Positions 24,330-34,119 of a stretch of DNA of 64,000 bases are shown here, one piece after another (position 1 is the stretch's first letter; every line of letters begins with the position of its first letter). The notes beneath the pieces were generated by a model that saw only the letters and a list, made by a program, of their open reading frames with translations, was not told the origin of the DNA and did not search any database. Location: contig NZ_QMHQ01000003.1 of the NCBI RefSeq assembly GCF_003313325.1, positions 788,762 to 852,761 of the forward strand. The letters run 5' to 3'. This DNA comes from Pedobacter namyangjuensis (GTDB taxonomy: Bacteria > Bacteroidota > Bacteroidia > Sphingobacteriales > Sphingobacteriaceae). Both the position numbers and the translations under genes were made by a program.

Positions 24330-27263
24330 ATGAAAATAAAACTACTATCGTTTGTTTGCTTGCTTTTTGTAAGCGTAAACTTAATGGCGCAATCCACCTA
24401 CCAATGGAAAACCGCAACGGCTGGAGGTTACACTTACAAATATGTAACCAACGACCCATCTAAAACCAGATTTTATACGCTAAAAAATGGTTTAACGGTT
24501 ATTTTATCGCCAGATACAAAAGAGCCAAACATTGAATTTAGAATGAGTATTAGAGCTGGTAGCAACACCGACCCGAAAAACGCTACAGGTTTAGCGCACT
24601 ACCTAGAACATTTGTTGTTTAAAGGAACAGATAAATTCGGTACTGCTAACTGGGCAAAAGAAAAACCTTATTTAGATAAAATTGATGCGCTTTACGAAAA
24701 GTACAACAAAACAACTGACGAAGCGCAACGCAAAGAAATCTACAAAGAAATAGACAAAACATCTGGCGAAGCATCTAATTTTTCGATTGCTAACGAGTAC
24801 GACAAAATGATTGCTGCTATAGGTGGCAACTCTTCTAACGCACATACTTGGTACGAGGAAACAGTTTACAACGAAGGTTTCCCATCTAACTCTATCGACA
24901 GATTTTTGGCCATTCAGGGCGAGCGTTTCCGTAAACCAATTTTCCGTATTTTCCATACCGAATTAGAAGCAGTTTACGAAGAAAAAAACAGAGGTTTAGA
25001 TAACGACGGAAATAAACTGGACGAGCAGATGATGGAATTGCTTTTCCCTACGCATAACTATGGTCAGCAAACTACCATTGGTACAATTGAGCATTTAAAA
25101 AATCCGTCGTTAGTAGAAATTAGAAACTACTACAATAAGTATTATGTACCTAATAACATGGCAGCCATATTTACTGGAGATTTTAATCCAGATGAGATGA
25201 TTAAAAAGGTTGATAAAACGTTTGCATACATGGTTTCTAAACCGGTTTCGCTATACAACCCGGCACCAGAAAAACCTTTAACGGGCATTCAAAAAGTTGA
25301 TGTTTACGGTCCAAGTGCAGAAGCTGTAGAAATTTACTATCGCGGTTATGCAGATAATACGCCTCAAAGCTTAATGCTGGATCTAATTAAAAGCATTTTA
25401 ACTAATGGAAAAGCTGGTTTAATAGACATCAATCTTAACAAACAGCAAAAAACCCAAAGAGCGGGTGCAAGCTATCAGCAAATGAAAGATTATGGTGTAT
25501 TTAACCTTTCTGCACAACCACGCCAAGGCCAAACTTTAGACCAAGCAGCAAAACTTTTGCTAGAGCAAGTTGAGTTGTTAAAAGCGGGCAAGTTTGACGA
25601 AGGCTTATTGAAAGCAATTGTTGCCAACCAAAAATTAAGTTTCTTACAAGCTTTTGACGACAATAATAACAGAGCTGAGATTTTCTCTAACCAATTTGTA
25701 ATCAGTCGTGGTAACGATTGGAACAAAAGTTTAGCTAGCATAGACGAAACTGCCAAAATTACCAAAGCGCAAGTAGTGGCTTTTGCCAACCAGTTTTTTA
25801 AAGACAATTATATTATAGGTTACAAACACAAAGGCGAAGATAAAAACACCGTTAAGGTAGAAAAACCAACTATTACGCCAATTAACGCAAACGGAAATTT
25901 AACTTCAGATTTTGTTAAAAACATTATCGAATCTCCAGTAAAACCAATTGCGCCTAAGTTTATCGACTATAAAAAAGATATTGCCTTTGGCAAAGTTGGC
26001 GTAGCTGATGTATTAACCACCAAAAACGTTGATAATTCTATTTTTAGAATGAGCTATAGGTTTAACATTGGCGCTAATAACTACAAATTGTTATCGTATG
26101 CTTCTTCTTACCTGCCATTTTTAAGTACCGATAAATATACAGCAGAAGAAATAAGCAAAGCATTTTACGATATTGCCTGTACTTATAATCTTAGTGTTGG
26201 TGCAGAAAATACTTACATAAACATTAGCGGTTTACAAGAAAATTTCGATAAAGCTGTAAGTTTGGTTGAGCACATTTTCGCAAATGTTAAAGCGGACGAA
26301 AAAGCATTGGAAAACCTAAAATCTACGATCCTTAAAAACCGTGAGAACAACAAGCTAAACAAAGGCCAGATAATGAATGGCTTAACTTCTTATGCGCAAT
26401 ACGGTGCGGTTAACCCGTTTAACAACGTATTAAGTAACGATGAGGTTAAAAATATTAAATCTGAAGATTTAATTTATACACTAAAAAACCTTAACAATTA
26501 CGAGCATACCATAACTTATTATGGCCCTAAAGATTTGACATTTTTTAGTGCAGATATCAAAAAACAGCATTTATTGCCAAAAGAATTTACACCTGCGGCA
26601 CCGGCAAAAGTTTATACTTATACTACCCAAGATGCTAACAAAGTTTATTTCGCCAACTATGACATGGTGCAGTCTGAAATTAGATGGTTAAGAAACACAG
26701 GCTTGTACAACAAAACAGACGGCGCAAACATAGAGGTGTTTAACAACTATTTTGGTGGTGGTATGGGTTCAATCGTATTCCAAACCATCAGAGAGTCTAA
26801 AGCATTGGCCTACTCTACATTTGCCCAATATGTTAAACCAGATAAAGCCGACAAGCAATACAGCATGATTGCCTACGTAGGCAGCCAAGCAGATAAAATG
26901 ACAGATGCGGTTAACGGAATGAACGAGTTGTTAAACGTATTACCACAAAGCGACAAATCTTTTGATGGTGCTAAAAACAACGTTTTAAGCTATTTGGAAT
27001 CTAATAGAGTTACAAAAGACGGCGTTTTCACTTATTATTTTGCAGATAAGAAATTAGGCTACGATTACGATTCTAGAATTGATATGTACAGAGAATTAAA
27101 GCCTATAACTTTTGCAACCATTAAAGATTTTCATGCGCAAAAAGTAGCTAACAAACCTTACACTTATCTAATTGTAGCTTCAGATAAAAAAGTAAAACAA
27201 GAAGATATGCAAAAATTTGGTACTGTTACTACGCTAACTTTAGAGCAATTGTTTGGCTACTAG
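24330..27263 (+). CDS. Secreted M16-family zinc metallopeptidase (double-domain)
   Basis: Start ATG 24330 gives the signal peptide MKIKLLSFVCLLFVSVNLMAQ. The upstream in-frame start at 24309 would place seven residues before it. The inverted zinc motif HYLEH is near residues 90-94 (GLAHYLEHLLFKGTDKF), and the third ligand is expected in ELEAVYEEKNRG near 215-220. At about 977 residues it has the two-half (active plus inactive) layout of pitrilysin-like M16 enzymes such as PqqL. The second half (about 540-960) lacks HxxEH, as expected. A periplasmic role in breaking imported peptides is likely. It is transcribed alone, divergent from surE, and ends at a hairpin terminator. Confidence 0.92.
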   Translation: MKIKLLSFVCLLFVSVNLMAQSTYQWKTATAGGYTYKYVTNDPSKTRFYTLKNGLTVILSPDTKEPNIEFRMSIRAGSNTDPKNATGLAHYLEHLLFKGTDKFGTANWAKEKPYLDKIDALYEKYNKTTDEAQRKEIYKEIDKTSGEASNFSIANEYDKMIAAIGGNSSNAHTWYEETVYNEGFPSNSIDRFLAIQGERFRKPIFRIFHTELEAVYEEKNRGLDNDGNKLDEQMMELLFPTHNYGQQTTIGTIEHLKNPSLVEIRNYYNKYYVPNNMAAIFTGDFNPDEMIKKVDKTFAYMVSKPVSLYNPAPEKPLTGIQKVDVYGPSAEAVEIYYRGYADNTPQSLMLDLIKSILTNGKAGLIDINLNKQQKTQRAGASYQQMKDYGVFNLSAQPRQGQTLDQAAKLLLEQVELLKAGKFDEGLLKAIVANQKLSFLQAFDDNNNRAEIFSNQFVISRGNDWNKSLASIDETAKITKAQVVAFANQFFKDNYIIGYKHKGEDKNTVKVEKPTITPINANGNLTSDFVKNIIESPVKPIAPKFIDYKKDIAFGKVGVADVLTTKNVDNSIFRMSYRFNIGANNYKLLSYASSYLPFLSTDKYTAEEISKAFYDIACTYNLSVGAENTYINISGLQENFDKAVSLVEHIFANVKADEKALENLKSTILKNRENNKLNKGQIMNGLTSYAQYGAVNPFNNVLSNDEVKNIKSEDLIYTLKNLNNYEHTITYYGPKDLTFFSADIKKQHLLPKEFTPAAPAKVYTYTTQDANKVYFANYDMVQSEIRWLRNTGLYNKTDGANIEVFNNYFGGGMGSIVFQTIRESKALAYSTFAQYVKPDKADKQYSMIAYVGSQADKMTDAVNGMNELLNVLPQSDKSFDGAKNNVLSYLESNRVTKDGVFTYYFADKKLGYDYDSRIDMYRELKPITFATIKDFHAQKVANKPYTYLIVASDKKVKQEDMQKFGTVTTLTLEQLFGY

Positions 27264-27322
27264 TTTTATAAATGAACAAAGATTAAACAGCAAAAATAAA
27301 GAAGCAAAGACTTAATTGCTTT

Positions 27323-27356
27323 AAGCGACTTTCAGAAATGAAGGTCGCTTTTTTTA
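27323..27356 (+). terminator. Terminator after the M16 peptidase
   Basis: Inverted repeat AAGCGACTTT / AAGGTCGCTT (27323-27332 and 27341-27350, one mismatch) followed by a run of T residues. Confidence 0.8.
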
Positions 27357-27388
27357 TGAAAACGAAAGTTGGCAATCCTATTTTCTGC

Positions 27389-27465
27389 AGCCCCGTTATC
27401 CGCTTTACTCCCCCGATTAAATCCGGGTCGTGTTCGCTACTACCGGGTTTAGTTTACAAGGGCTT
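27389..27465 (+). repeat. Dispersed intergenic repeat, copy A
   Basis: AGCCCCGTTATCCGCTTTA through CCGGGTTTAGTTTACAA. The same element occurs in opposite orientation at 61391-61457. A central segment (CCCCGATTAAATCCGGG) can form a hairpin. It lies in the 274-base gap between the M16 and MG2 genes and has no open frame. Confidence 0.7.
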
Positions 27466-27537
27466 CTGCAACAAAGCCGCTCATCTTGCAAATTAGGTTG
27501 CAATTTTAATTTTAAATAAAAACAGCTATTTTAGGCT

Positions 27538-29931
27538 ATGCGCATTATATACGTTTTAGTCCTGGCCCTTTTTTGTCAAAACCTTTGTCTGGCTCAAGAT
27601 CCAGTGGCACAAAAGATGCATCTAAATCGTGCTACCAACCCTAGCACAAACTTGTTTGTGCATTTCGATAAAACAGTTTATTCAAACAACGAAACGGTTT
27701 ACTTTACGGGCTATGTTGTAAAACCCGGCATTTTCAAATTTAATGAGCACAAAATTATGGCTGTAGCGCTAATTCGCGATTTAGACACTACTGTTATAAA
27801 ACAAGATAAATTTGTAATGCAGGATGGTTTATCTTTCGGCAGTATATTAATTCCAGACTCAATTGCTACAGGAAATTACCATTTTCTGGTTTATACGGAT
27901 AAAATGTTGAACAAAAAGCCAGAGCTAATTTTTAAACAGGCTATTACTTTAAAAACAAATATAGAGCCTGCTTTTAAAGCCAATGTAAGTTTAACAGAAA
28001 AGGCGACATCCAACACACAAAACCATAAAGTCCTTATCGCACTAACAACTGCAGAAAATAGATTTTTGGCTAAACCTGCTACCATAAACTATAGATATGG
28101 TAACGTTAACAAAACGGTTAAAACGGATGCTTCAAGCCAACTATTATTAAATTTACCAAATCAACCCGATTTACTAGATCCGAATTTATACGTAAAATTA
28201 AAATACTTAACCGATAGTAGTTTTGTTAGTCTGGCAATTCCGCAACCGACTGTAAAAGCCAACGTAAAATTTTATCCCGAAAGCGGAAATCTGGTTACAG
28301 GCTTAACCAATAATGTTGCTTGGGAAGTTACCGACCCACAAAAGTTGCCCGTTGCTTTAAAGGCTTTTTTATATAAAAACAATCAGGTAATTGACACCAT
28401 TGAAACAAGTAGCTATGGCATCGGAAAATTTAAGTTACTGGTGGAAAAAGATGCTAATTATGCTGTTAAACTCGTACATGATAACTTGGTAGATAGTATT
28501 TACCATTTGCCAAAAGCTTTAGCTAATGGGCTAGTGCTTAACATGGAAAAATCCGTTGTAAAAGATTCTGTTCAATTTGTAATGAAAAGCAATGCTTCTT
28601 ATAAATTTAACATCAGGTTGCACAATTTTGAGGAAAGTTTTCTTTTCATCCCATTTGATATGGAATATAAAACCAGATCGGTTAAAATAGCGCTAACAGA
28701 TGTACCAAAGGGCTTAATTACCTTAACAATTTCTGACACATTAAATCGACCCGTGGCTGAACGCTTATTTTTTGCGCATTATGATGAGAACGAGAAGCTG
28801 AACCTCGCTGTAGACAAACCATTTTACAACCAGCGTGAAAAGGTAAATTTAAGTTTGCAATTGCCAGATAGTACACAGAATGCTTTTGTGTCTGTTGCGG
28901 TTATACAAGAAAATAGGTTAGAGCTTAAAAAAACAAATGACATAGAGAGTTACACTTACTTAAAGAGCCAGCTAAAGAATATGCCAACCAACCTAAGAGG
29001 AATTCCAATTAAGGACAAAGATTACATGGAGCAAATTCTTTTGGTAAAAGGGTGGAGAAGATACACTTGGCAAGATTTGCCATCAACCGAAGCGGATAAC
29101 AAAAAAGACAGCTTACAGATAACTACAACTATTACAAGAAATAACAAGCCATGGAAAACACCAGTTAAAATAGGTGCTTTCGGAGATGAACAAATAAGGA
29201 TTGGTTTAACAGATTTAACGGGTGTTTTTAATCTCTACCATCCAGATTTTATAGCAGAATATGGGAAAAAAATGTTTTTGTTTGTTAATGAAAACAACAA
29301 GGATGCTTTTAGAATTAAGGTAGAAGATCAGTTTATTGCTAAAACATCGGCACTAGCTAAAACGGAAACTTTTACGCAATCTATTATACCATCTAACTTA
29401 ACCAATAATGCACAATTGGTTTTAAAAGGAAACGAAAAAGCAATTAGATTAAAAGAAGTTGTAATTTCAAACAAAAACAATAGTTCCTTTAACTACTTAC
29501 AAGGCGTTTCTGGTACCAATGCCTGCGGCGATTATGTTTGTATGTACAATATATTAAATTGCAAAAATCATACGAATGGAAGCCCGGGAAACACGCAACC
29601 CGTGCCGGGAACAACCTATGCTGGTAGTAATGGCCCTTATAGAGAGTGTAAAGTTTTTGCAGAAACAGAAGAAAGTTTCTTGAAATTTGATGGGATTAGG
29701 TATCAAAAAGAGTTCTATCTAAACGACTATAAAAATCCGCAAGAGCCTGCTTTTTTCTCTACGCTTTATTGGAATTACGGAATCGTATTAAAAGGTAAAG
29801 AAAAAGCCGATTTAAGCTTTTACACCAGCGACATTACGGGTAGGTTTAAAGTAATTATGCAGGGCGTTAGCAATAAGGATGTGATTTATACCGAACAAAA
29901 TTTTGAGGTTAAGCCAAAACAAAACCCATAA
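27538..29931 (+). CDS. Secreted MG2/macroglobulin-like protein with a four-cysteine C-terminal segment
   Basis: A signal peptide (MRIIYVLVLALFCQNLCLAQ) is followed by repeated beta-sandwich domains of MG2 type. LFVHFDKTVYSNNETVYFTGYV (about 38-60) and LAVDKPFYNQREKVNLSLQLP (about 423-443) fit the pattern D-K-x-x-Y-x-x-x-E-x-V. Near 640-650 is RLKEVVISNK, like the entry to a TonB plug, but no barrel follows. Instead comes a segment with four Cys in ACGDYVCMYNILNCKNH and YRECKVF (about 660-710). Members of this large-protein group are common and uncharacterised in Bacteroidota. No thioester motif (CGEQ) was seen, so it is not a true alpha-2-macroglobulin. Probably periplasmic or outer-membrane associated. 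Confidence 0.75.
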   Translation: MRIIYVLVLALFCQNLCLAQDPVAQKMHLNRATNPSTNLFVHFDKTVYSNNETVYFTGYVVKPGIFKFNEHKIMAVALIRDLDTTVIKQDKFVMQDGLSFGSILIPDSIATGNYHFLVYTDKMLNKKPELIFKQAITLKTNIEPAFKANVSLTEKATSNTQNHKVLIALTTAENRFLAKPATINYRYGNVNKTVKTDASSQLLLNLPNQPDLLDPNLYVKLKYLTDSSFVSLAIPQPTVKANVKFYPESGNLVTGLTNNVAWEVTDPQKLPVALKAFLYKNNQVIDTIETSSYGIGKFKLLVEKDANYAVKLVHDNLVDSIYHLPKALANGLVLNMEKSVVKDSVQFVMKSNASYKFNIRLHNFEESFLFIPFDMEYKTRSVKIALTDVPKGLITLTISDTLNRPVAERLFFAHYDENEKLNLAVDKPFYNQREKVNLSLQLPDSTQNAFVSVAVIQENRLELKKTNDIESYTYLKSQLKNMPTNLRGIPIKDKDYMEQILLVKGWRRYTWQDLPSTEADNKKDSLQITTTITRNNKPWKTPVKIGAFGDEQIRIGLTDLTGVFNLYHPDFIAEYGKKMFLFVNENNKDAFRIKVEDQFIAKTSALAKTETFTQSIIPSNLTNNAQLVLKGNEKAIRLKEVVISNKNNSSFNYLQGVSGTNACGDYVCMYNILNCKNHTNGSPGNTQPVPGTTYAGSNGPYRECKVFAETEESFLKFDGIRYQKEFYLNDYKNPQEPAFFSTLYWNYGIVLKGKEKADLSFYTSDITGRFKVIMQGVSNKDVIYTEQNFEVKPKQNP

Positions 29932-29934
29932 AAA

Positions 29935-29964
29935 AAGCGATTGGCCTTTCCACGCCAATCGCTT
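29935..29964. terminator. Bidirectional terminator between convergent genes
   Basis: A perfect 11-base inverted repeat AAGCGATTGGC / GCCAATCGCTT (29935-29945, 29954-29964), preceded by A residues and followed by a T-rich stretch. It serves the MG2 gene (+) and the 571-residue protein gene (-). Confidence 0.88.
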
Positions 29965-29984
29965 CAGATTTTTATTATTCTTTG

Positions 29985-31700
29985 TTAATGATTAAAATCG
30001 ATCACTACTCCGTTGGCTAATGTTTTGCCATTTGCTTTTGTAATTTTGCTAGCAGCGGGGGTTTCTACAATTAAAACCGAAGCGCTTTTAGCAATTAAAA
30101 CATTGGCCTTTCCAACAACGTTTTTAGCTATAAATTTCTGAGCAACCGCATCATACAAATCAACTTTTTTTGCGCTTTTTGTTTTATAAACAACTGTTTT
30201 TGCTAGTTTGTAAGGGTTATATACGAGGTATGTTGGATAGGATTTGTCTTTATAAAAATCTGTAGCAAGCACATCTAACTTTAAGATTCCATCGATATTT
30301 GTTGTTGATACGATGCTACCGAAAATACCAACATGGCCACTGCCATAAACACTGAACTGAGATACTGCTGGATTTTTACCTGGAACCCATTTTGGTCCAT
30401 CGCCTTGCGCAACCGGAGCTTTTAAGTCTTGGTATAATGTATCAAACGTTGAGGCTTTAGCAATTCCCTCGTAAGCGATTACACCCTTAGTTACCGCGGC
30501 ATAATTTGGTATTGTTTGATGCTCGGCTGGCATATACTGCGGATAAAAAAACCTTGATGCGTTTACCGCGTTAAGCATCCATTTTCCGATGGCATTTGCG
30601 TAAGCTGGGTTATATTTAACCAAGGGCACAAGTGGCCAAGCAGCATCGTAAGTATTCATTAAAAACCCGTAACCACCATGATCTACCGTACTCCCTACAA
30701 TACCTGAGATATCGTAACCATTCCATTTTCCAGTTAAAACACCCCAACCTTCACGGCAAATAGCTGTACCGTCAAATGTCCACGCTAAAAGTTTTTGCAC
30801 ATCAAAATTTGTACCTTGTTCTACGTTCATTCTTGCTGCTAAATAAGCGCCAAAAGGCATTAAAAGTTCGTACGTTGGATTGATGGTGTTTTTTTCTAAA
30901 GCCGTCATTGCATTTATCGCACCTTTTAAGTAGCGCTTATCTCCAAACTTTTTGTAAGCAGCATAAAGTACCCATGCATGTCCAGCGGCGGCGTCTTGTT
31001 GTAGACAAATCTGGTTTTTCATGGGCTTCATATTTGCATAGTCAAAAAACGAATAGTTATAATCGCCATTTAATACCGAATCTGCCTTGTAAAACTTTTC
31101 AGCAATACTTTTAGCCATCATAGTAAAATCTTTTTCATTTGGATATTGCTCGTAAACCGCATAAAACAACACATTCGGATAAACATCATACCACCAATCT
31201 CTTCCGTAACCACCTCCCAAAAGCGCTACTTCTGGTGCAGTGTTATTCATCATAATATTCCACTTTGTGTCGCTATTAAAATAATTTTTTAGCATTGCCA
31301 CATAGTTCATCCCATTTTGGTTACTTTTATTAATGCCTACCAAACTAGCGCCCATAACAGCGCCCATATTTGCCAAAGCTTCATGAAACATACCTTTATT
31401 ATTTTTAAGGCCTTGTCTCACATCGCCTACGGCGGTATACATACCTAAGGCAGTTTGCTTGAAATTTTTATTAGTACTGTCCAACCAAACCATTGGCCAA
31501 TAATCGCCTTTGGCCTTAAAATCATAAATCTTACTATCAAAATCTAAACTAAGTTTTTTGTAGTCGATGATCTTTAATGGCTGTGGCAAATCTGCCATCT
31601 CATCTACCCTACTCAAACTTAATTGTTTAACCTGGGCCGTTGCAACGCTGCAACTCAATATTAAAGTAAGTGCTAATAGAAAATTTGATGCTTTTTTCAT
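29985..31700 (-). CDS. Secreted protein of unknown family in the GH130 locus, candidate glycan-active enzyme
   Basis: 571 residues with a signal peptide (MKKASNFLLALTLILSCSVATAQ). I do not recognise the family. Residues about 40-450 look all-helical, with repeated motifs typical of an (alpha/alpha)-toroid: GGGYGRDWWYDVYPNVLFYAVYEQYP (about 165-190), QDAAAGHAWVLYAAYKKFGDKRYLKGAINAM (about 245-275) and VDHGGYGFLMNTYDAAWPLVPLVKY (about 345-368). The last 110 residues look beta-rich (YLVYNPYKLAKTVVYKT, VDLYDAVAQKF), as in the C-terminal sandwich of several glycosidase families. It is the last gene of the susCD-GH130-MFS operon, 13 bases after the transporter gene. Acidic residues in conserved-looking aromatic contexts are candidates for catalysis. 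Lyase, hydrolase or binding function cannot be decided from sequence alone. Confidence 0.7.
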   Translation of the reverse strand: MKKASNFLLALTLILSCSVATAQVKQLSLSRVDEMADLPQPLKIIDYKKLSLDFDSKIYDFKAKGDYWPMVWLDSTNKNFKQTALGMYTAVGDVRQGLKNNKGMFHEALANMGAVMGASLVGINKSNQNGMNYVAMLKNYFNSDTKWNIMMNNTAPEVALLGGGYGRDWWYDVYPNVLFYAVYEQYPNEKDFTMMAKSIAEKFYKADSVLNGDYNYSFFDYANMKPMKNQICLQQDAAAGHAWVLYAAYKKFGDKRYLKGAINAMTALEKNTINPTYELLMPFGAYLAARMNVEQGTNFDVQKLLAWTFDGTAICREGWGVLTGKWNGYDISGIVGSTVDHGGYGFLMNTYDAAWPLVPLVKYNPAYANAIGKWMLNAVNASRFFYPQYMPAEHQTIPNYAAVTKGVIAYEGIAKASTFDTLYQDLKAPVAQGDGPKWVPGKNPAVSQFSVYGSGHVGIFGSIVSTTNIDGILKLDVLATDFYKDKSYPTYLVYNPYKLAKTVVYKTKSAKKVDLYDAVAQKFIAKNVVGKANVLIAKSASVLIVETPAASKITKANGKTLANGVVIDFNH

Positions 31701-31713
31701 CGTCAGTCGAAAT

Positions 31714-33006
31714 TTAGTCGGTAAGAGGTAAAGTTAAATTTGGTTCTTCGTTATTTACGGGCGGTGCTTCAATTATATTTTCAATCTTACCTTGTTTTAT
31801 AATATCCTTTGCAACCCAATAAGATAACAGTTGCAACAAAGCAACAATTACGATAGCATAACGCAGAGCGATTTCTACGGAGAAACTGTAAGCTAATATT
31901 AAGAATGTACCGGCACCAATCAATCTGCCCACATACAGGCCAGCTTCGTGATTTAGGATGTAAGCAAATTCGCTACGTTTTTCTTTTTTGGTTAGAATAT
32001 CTATTACACTAAACTGAATTGGGAAATAAGCTAAATCTAGTAAAGGTTTTGCCAATAACAAAAATAGCATGAATAGAATTACCCCGGTGCTACTGTATAA
32101 TATTCCGTTTATAATTGCAGCCAATGCAAAAAGCAGCAAACCGGCTCCAAATACGTATAACCTATGCTTAGGAGAAGTATTTCTACCAATGATGTACATA
32201 GCAATGGCAGCGATAATTGCACCAATAGATTGTGCGGTTCCCAACGCTCCTTCCTTACCAACTAATAGCATAATTAGCATGGCTGGCGCCGTAACCAAAA
32301 ACCCCTGCACCAAACCTTTTAACGATGCTAATCTTAACAATTTATACCAATACGGATCGAATTTAAAGAATACAAATTTCTTCTCCGTTGGATTAGTAAA
32401 ATTGCCTCTATAACACATTATTGAGGCGAAAACCGTAACAACAAATACAAAACCAGTAACAATCTTATAGGCCAATCCTGCATCGCCGGTTCCGGCATAT
32501 AACTCAATAAACCAACCAATTAGCACCGGAATAACTACTGCTATAATGGTGTAGAAAAATGTTTCCAAACCGTAGTAATAATTTCGGTTGTCATCATTTG
32601 TCATGGCTAAAGCTAAAAAATCCCTATTTGCCCAGTAAAACCCAAAAGACATTCCCATAATTAAGCCGGCAATGCCGATTCCTGTATTATCTAGAGTGGT
32701 TAAAGACATCATTACCATCATAGATATTCCGCTTAACATCATACCTAAAGAGTATAAGGTTTTGATAGAGAATTTACGAAGCAAATAGCCGTTAAGAAAA
32801 AACGTAAGTGGTATACCTGTATAAATAGTAAGTTGATAGATGACCACCTTTACCGGATCGTTTGAGCTACGCATTACATAGGCAGCTACAAAAATATCTA
32901 TTACTGGTAGAACAATGCTATAGATAAGATTTGTTAGCGTTAGTACCCTAAAATTATAGGATTGACTTTTGAAATGCGAAATTTCAGTTTTTAGTTTACT
33001 AAGCAT
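31714..33006 (-). CDS. MFS transporter of the GH130 locus
   Basis: 430 residues with about 12 hydrophobic segments and a charged cytoplasmic C-terminal tail. MFS features include a long loop between halves (about 200-220, YRGNFTNPTEKKFVFFKFDPYWYK) and GLIMGMSFGFYWANRDFLAL in the N-terminal half. It overlaps the GH130 gene by 8 bases and is followed at 13 bases by the unknown secreted protein. The likely job is inner-membrane uptake of the oligosaccharide or disaccharide on which cytoplasmic GH130 acts. The substrate is inference. Confidence 0.88.
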   Translation of the reverse strand: MLSKLKTEISHFKSQSYNFRVLTLTNLIYSIVLPVIDIFVAAYVMRSSNDPVKVVIYQLTIYTGIPLTFFLNGYLLRKFSIKTLYSLGMMLSGISMMVMMSLTTLDNTGIGIAGLIMGMSFGFYWANRDFLALAMTNDDNRNYYYGLETFFYTIIAVVIPVLIGWFIELYAGTGDAGLAYKIVTGFVFVVTVFASIMCYRGNFTNPTEKKFVFFKFDPYWYKLLRLASLKGLVQGFLVTAPAMLIMLLVGKEGALGTAQSIGAIIAAIAMYIIGRNTSPKHRLYVFGAGLLLFALAAIINGILYSSTGVILFMLFLLLAKPLLDLAYFPIQFSVIDILTKKEKRSEFAYILNHEAGLYVGRLIGAGTFLILAYSFSVEIALRYAIVIVALLQLLSYWVAKDIIKQGKIENIIEAPPVNNEEPNLTLPLTD

Positions 33007-34054
33007 TTTGATAGGTTAAGGATGATAATATTTCTTGAATTGAAAAATCCGCAGCACAAACAAACTCGTCTGCAGCACCATAATAAATGGTCAGCTTATC
33101 ACCATTTACCACATGGCCGTTAGTAAATACAACTTGGCCAAAAAAGCCAGAAAGTTCGTACTGCTCAACCGGACGCATAATGGGTTCATTACTTTGCGCT
33201 ATCACTTTAGATGGATCGTTTAAATCCATCAAAAATGCACCTAAGCAGTACTGATGTTCTGCATTAGCACCATGATAAATTTCTAACCAGCCCTTATCTG
33301 TTTTAATTGGCGCAGCCCCTGCACCTACCCTTTTACTATCCCAACTGTTTTTACGTGTTTTTATAATGCACTTATGCTTACCCCAATGTATCCCATCTGG
33401 AGATTCGGCCAACCAAATATAGTTTCCGCCTAAATCTACACTACTTGGGCGGTGTAAGGCATAAAATTTACCGTTAATTTTTTCTTCAAAAATGGCACAG
33501 TCCTTATTATGCGGCGGGATGATCATTCCATGTTTTTCGAAAGTCTTCCAATCTTTCGTGGTTCGCATACCCACGCCAACGCCATGTGCAGAAACTGCGG
33601 TAAACGTTAAGTAATAAGTTCCTTCTATTAAAGTAACCCGACAATCTTCTATACCAAACGATTCATCAGCACCTTCGCCTTGCAACAAAGGATATCCCTC
33701 TGGTTGATAAAAGCTTTTACCATCATCGCTACAAACTAAGCGTAAATGAGATAAGGTTGTTAGGTAATCAACACCCTTGTAATTGATTACCCTTGGATCT
33801 GTTGCTATCAAATCTGGATCATTGCTGGCAATCTCGATTATCTCAATTCCATCGCCTTTTAAAACAGGAAATGATATTACACCTTCAACCTGTTTTGGTC
33901 TTTCGGCAACTCTAATTAGTAACCAGGTTTTATCTTGAAAAGTAAAAACTCCGGGGTTTAGCAAACATGCAATCTCCAAACCACTTCTACTTGGCTGTAA
34001 ATCTATGGGAGACAATATTGGGTTTTGCTGGAATCTTTTAGCGCTATCTGTCAT
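32999..34054 (-). CDS. GH130 beta-mannoside phosphorylase or beta-1,2-mannosidase
   Basis: Five-bladed propeller enzyme without a signal peptide, so probably cytoplasmic. Family marks are NPGVFTFQDKTWLLIRVAERP (about 32-52), FGIEDCRVTLIEGTYYLTFTA (about 131-151, holding the conserved Asp of the E-D-x-R motif), RVGAGAAPIKTDKGWLEIYHG (about 242-262) and LTIYYGAADEFVCAADF near the end. GH130 contains phosphorylases of mannosyl-glucose, mannobiose and beta-1,2-mannosides, and also hydrolases. Which subgroup applies cannot be settled by eye, though the cytoplasmic location and MFS partner favour a phosphorylase. It overlaps the MFS gene by 8 bases. Confidence 0.92.
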   Translation of the reverse strand: MTDSAKRFQQNPILSPIDLQPSRSGLEIACLLNPGVFTFQDKTWLLIRVAERPKQVEGVISFPVLKGDGIEIIEIASNDPDLIATDPRVINYKGVDYLTTLSHLRLVCSDDGKSFYQPEGYPLLQGEGADESFGIEDCRVTLIEGTYYLTFTAVSAHGVGVGMRTTKDWKTFEKHGMIIPPHNKDCAIFEEKINGKFYALHRPSSVDLGGNYIWLAESPDGIHWGKHKCIIKTRKNSWDSKRVGAGAAPIKTDKGWLEIYHGANAEHQYCLGAFLMDLNDPSKVIAQSNEPIMRPVEQYELSGFFGQVVFTNGHVVNGDKLTIYYGAADEFVCAADFSIQEILSSLTYQNA

Positions 34055-34119
34055 AAAAAATTGGATAATAGGGTTCTATCTGCCAAGAAAACGGCATGTA
34101 AAATAAAGATGAAAGAATA

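Noticed and set aside
25209..25222. GATAAAACGTTTGC, similar to half of the LacI operator
   Set aside because: Only one arm matches and it lies inside the M16 peptidase coding region, where it is explained by codons.
27538..29931. Calling the MG2 protein a true alpha-2-macroglobulin
   Set aside because: No CGEQ thioester motif and only about half the usual length.
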